64,000 nucleotides of DNA, taken from the NCBI GenBank assembly GCA_963969395.1, contig OZ017795.1, forward strand, positions 11,284,001 through 11,348,000, given 5' to 3'. Source of the stretch: Pseudoscleropodium purum (taxonomy: Eukaryota > Streptophyta > Bryopsida > Hypnales > Brachytheciaceae). The translations under genes and the position numbers were made by a program. Positions 62,201-64,000 of this stretch are shown one piece after another. The notes beneath the pieces were generated by a model. It had not been told where the DNA came from. It worked only from the letters and a program-made list of their open reading frames with translations, and did no database searches. Position 1 is the stretch's first letter; every line of letters begins with the position of its first letter.

Positions 62201-62879
62201 GAGGTGTCAATTCTAAAGGATAGAAAATTGAGGGCCACTTCACACTATGGCTAAAGTTTGAGAAGCCATGGGTTTCCATCAATCACATTTCAAGAAACCA
62301 AGACTTGAATCTATTGTCCCTTCATATTAGAAGGTACAACCCAATGGTTGTCACCTTTCAAATTGCCTACATAGCAAGAAAAGTGCCCACAAGCAACGAA
62401 CTCTCGATAGAAGTTTGAATAACCAAACTATGGAGACCCAAACTATAGTCAAGAGGTTGTCAATTTTCCCTATTTATTACCCATTTCTTAAGACTCTCAA
62501 CAAAGTTTGACTGCATAATTCCATGGCCTCTCAACTTGGACAAGAGATAGTGTGAAGTAGCCCTTTAGTCACCCTACTAGCTAATACCTCCATTCAATCT
62601 TCTTTTTACATTGAATGTATCCTACAAATAGTTTTAAAACTAACTACACTTAAATTCAAAGGGCTAAAATTTGATATAGTAGGATAACGTAAACCAACCT
62701 ATAATAGTTAGAATGACTGATTTGCCTTATTAGCATTGTCAAAAAAAAAAAAAAATTCCCACGTAAAGACAAAGGTGAAAATTGGAGTAAGTAGTTGAAA
62801 TTTTTTTTTTAAGGTATAAATTTGTTCAAAATTTTTAAAGTGTGATGCCCAATTGATGCAAAAAAAAGTCTTTAAACTA

Positions 62880-62990
62880 CTCCATAATTAATAAAAAGTA
62901 TATCCATAATGGTCATCTTACTCATTTGCAACAGTCACAATATTTCCTAACATGGCCACAGCATAAAGGCCTAATAAAAGTCATTTCTTA
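62880..62990 (-). repeat. Dispersed repeat (inverted partner at 35132-35240)
   Basis: The minus strand carries AGGAAATATTGTGACT and ATGACCATTATGGAT, as in the partner. Confidence 0.6.
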
Positions 62991-63231
62991 TAATGAATTT
63001 ACACTCAAAAGTGAAAAGTTCACATTGCAGTCACTAATCACTCCCAAACCATCATCCAAAACATTGATTGTGGCCACTAAGTCAATCTAAAGTAGCCCCA
63101 AATTTCATTCATTGAAAAACTTTGTCATGGGTTGATACAAGACTTTAACGGATCATTCCCTAGGTGTTTTGTGATGGATCTTTTTGTCTGTCACAGGTTG
63201 GTGTTACCATAGAAGCCTCGGTAGACTCTAA

Positions 63232-63410
63232 AATGAAAGAGACCACAACATTTTTCCATCCATTCTCGTATTTGTCCGAACTTGCACTACTAAAAGTGAA
63301 AGGTTTGCAATTGATGAGCCAAAAGAAAGAGCAATCAAAGTAAAAAAAAAGTGGCCCTAAGCCCCATGAGAATCGCAAGTGGTGAGGTGTGTGAAGAAAA
63401 TGGAGTCCCC
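63232..63410. repeat. Dispersed repeat, copy 2 (partner at 62062-62200)
   Basis: See the partner entry. The 104-codon minus frame crossing it has no motif. Confidence 0.6.
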
Positions 63411-64000
63411 TTGCCAGCTCGTACCTCCATTCCGTCTTCTGACCATCCAGTTGTCCCCTTCGAAGCGAAAGCAATGCTTCACCCTCAAGTACGGTTTCGG
63501 TGCAGCTAGACGTCTGTCTGGACCCTCTCCTCCTCCTCCTCTTCCTCCGAAGAGGGTCTTCCTTAAGCTTTATCTACGTTAAGACTTTCTGGAAACTTCT
63601 GTGGCAAGACCAGGACGGACTTTCCGTGGCGGAGAATGCAATAGCGTGTTGTCCTTCCCAGCTAAGCTGAAGGTGTGACCTCACTGCCGAGGCTTCCATC
63701 GCCATCAGAAAAAACAACAACTGCAGTACTGGCATTATCATCAACTTAGTAGAGTTTCAGTGCACAGTTTGGAAGCAACGGAACTGAATGCCGTTGCGTT
63801 CCAGGGACGTGACCTCAATACAGACTTCGTTTTGCAGGACTTGGTGGTGTTGGCTTCACAAGGAAGATGGCAAAAAACAAATTATGAATTAGGTTGGTAG
63901 GCGGGATTGCTTTGCTTTGCTTTTTCTACAGGACAGATTTGAAAAACCCTGAAAACGAAAGGACAGGATCTACCTCCAAGGTACTTCGTCTAAAATGATT
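63411..64000. other. GC-richer right edge, possibly the border of another locus
   Basis: From about 63.4 kb GC content rises as it does around the three genes, including a CTC-rich stretch (63524-63548). No exon of a recognisable family can be read before the window ends, so no gene is called. Confidence 0.3.

Noticed and set aside
63160..63474. 104-codon minus frame near the right edge
   Set aside because: It runs across a repeat copy and has no motif or sensible composition.

Overview
This window looks like AT-rich nuclear DNA of a land plant. All three genes I can support belong to plant families: an intronless ATL-type RING-H2 ubiquitin ligase, a six-exon P-class pentatricopeptide repeat (PPR) protein, and a six-exon cinnamoyl-CoA-reductase/dihydroflavonol-reductase-like (CCR/DFR-like) protein. 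The number of introns in the PPR gene, the GC contrast between exons and surroundings, and the lack of any intact LTR retrotransposon would fit a seed-free plant (moss, lycophyte or fern). That placement is weak inference; I cannot name a species.

Layout. 1-20.0 kb: no gene; AT-rich DNA packed with remnants of small DNA transposons, LINE 3' ends, tandem duplications, and a ~2 kb tract in which a near-palindromic ACAAATTGTC motif recurs. 20.0-22.4 kb: GC-rich island with the ATL gene (+ strand), bordered upstream by a terminal-inverted-repeat (TIR) element. 22.4-30.3 kb: no supported gene; LINE fragments and a TIR element. 30.3-34.2 kb: PPR gene (- strand). 34.2-38.65 kb: divergent intergenic region with repeats. 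38.65-43.84 kb: CCR/DFR-like gene (+ strand), every intron of which carries a copy of one short repeat family. 43.84-64.0 kb: no intact gene; more TIR elements, microsatellites and decayed reading frames, with a GC-richer right edge that may be the start of another locus.

The genes do not form a pathway. The ATL protein should be a membrane-anchored ubiquitin ligase, the PPR protein an organellar RNA-binding factor, and the CCR/DFR-like protein an NAD(P)H-dependent reductase of phenylpropanoid type. Exon joins were derived by hand from GT/AG sites, phase continuity and protein-family fit; all are uninterrupted in frame.

The most interesting material is non-coding: a GC-rich non-autonomous hAT element with perfect 8-bp target duplications; a repeat family with TTAACCCCTAAATGCCC-like ends present about six times, one copy holding a nested TIR element whose empty site survives in its sister copies; the ACAAATTGTC tract; and the repeat family in all five introns of the reductase gene.
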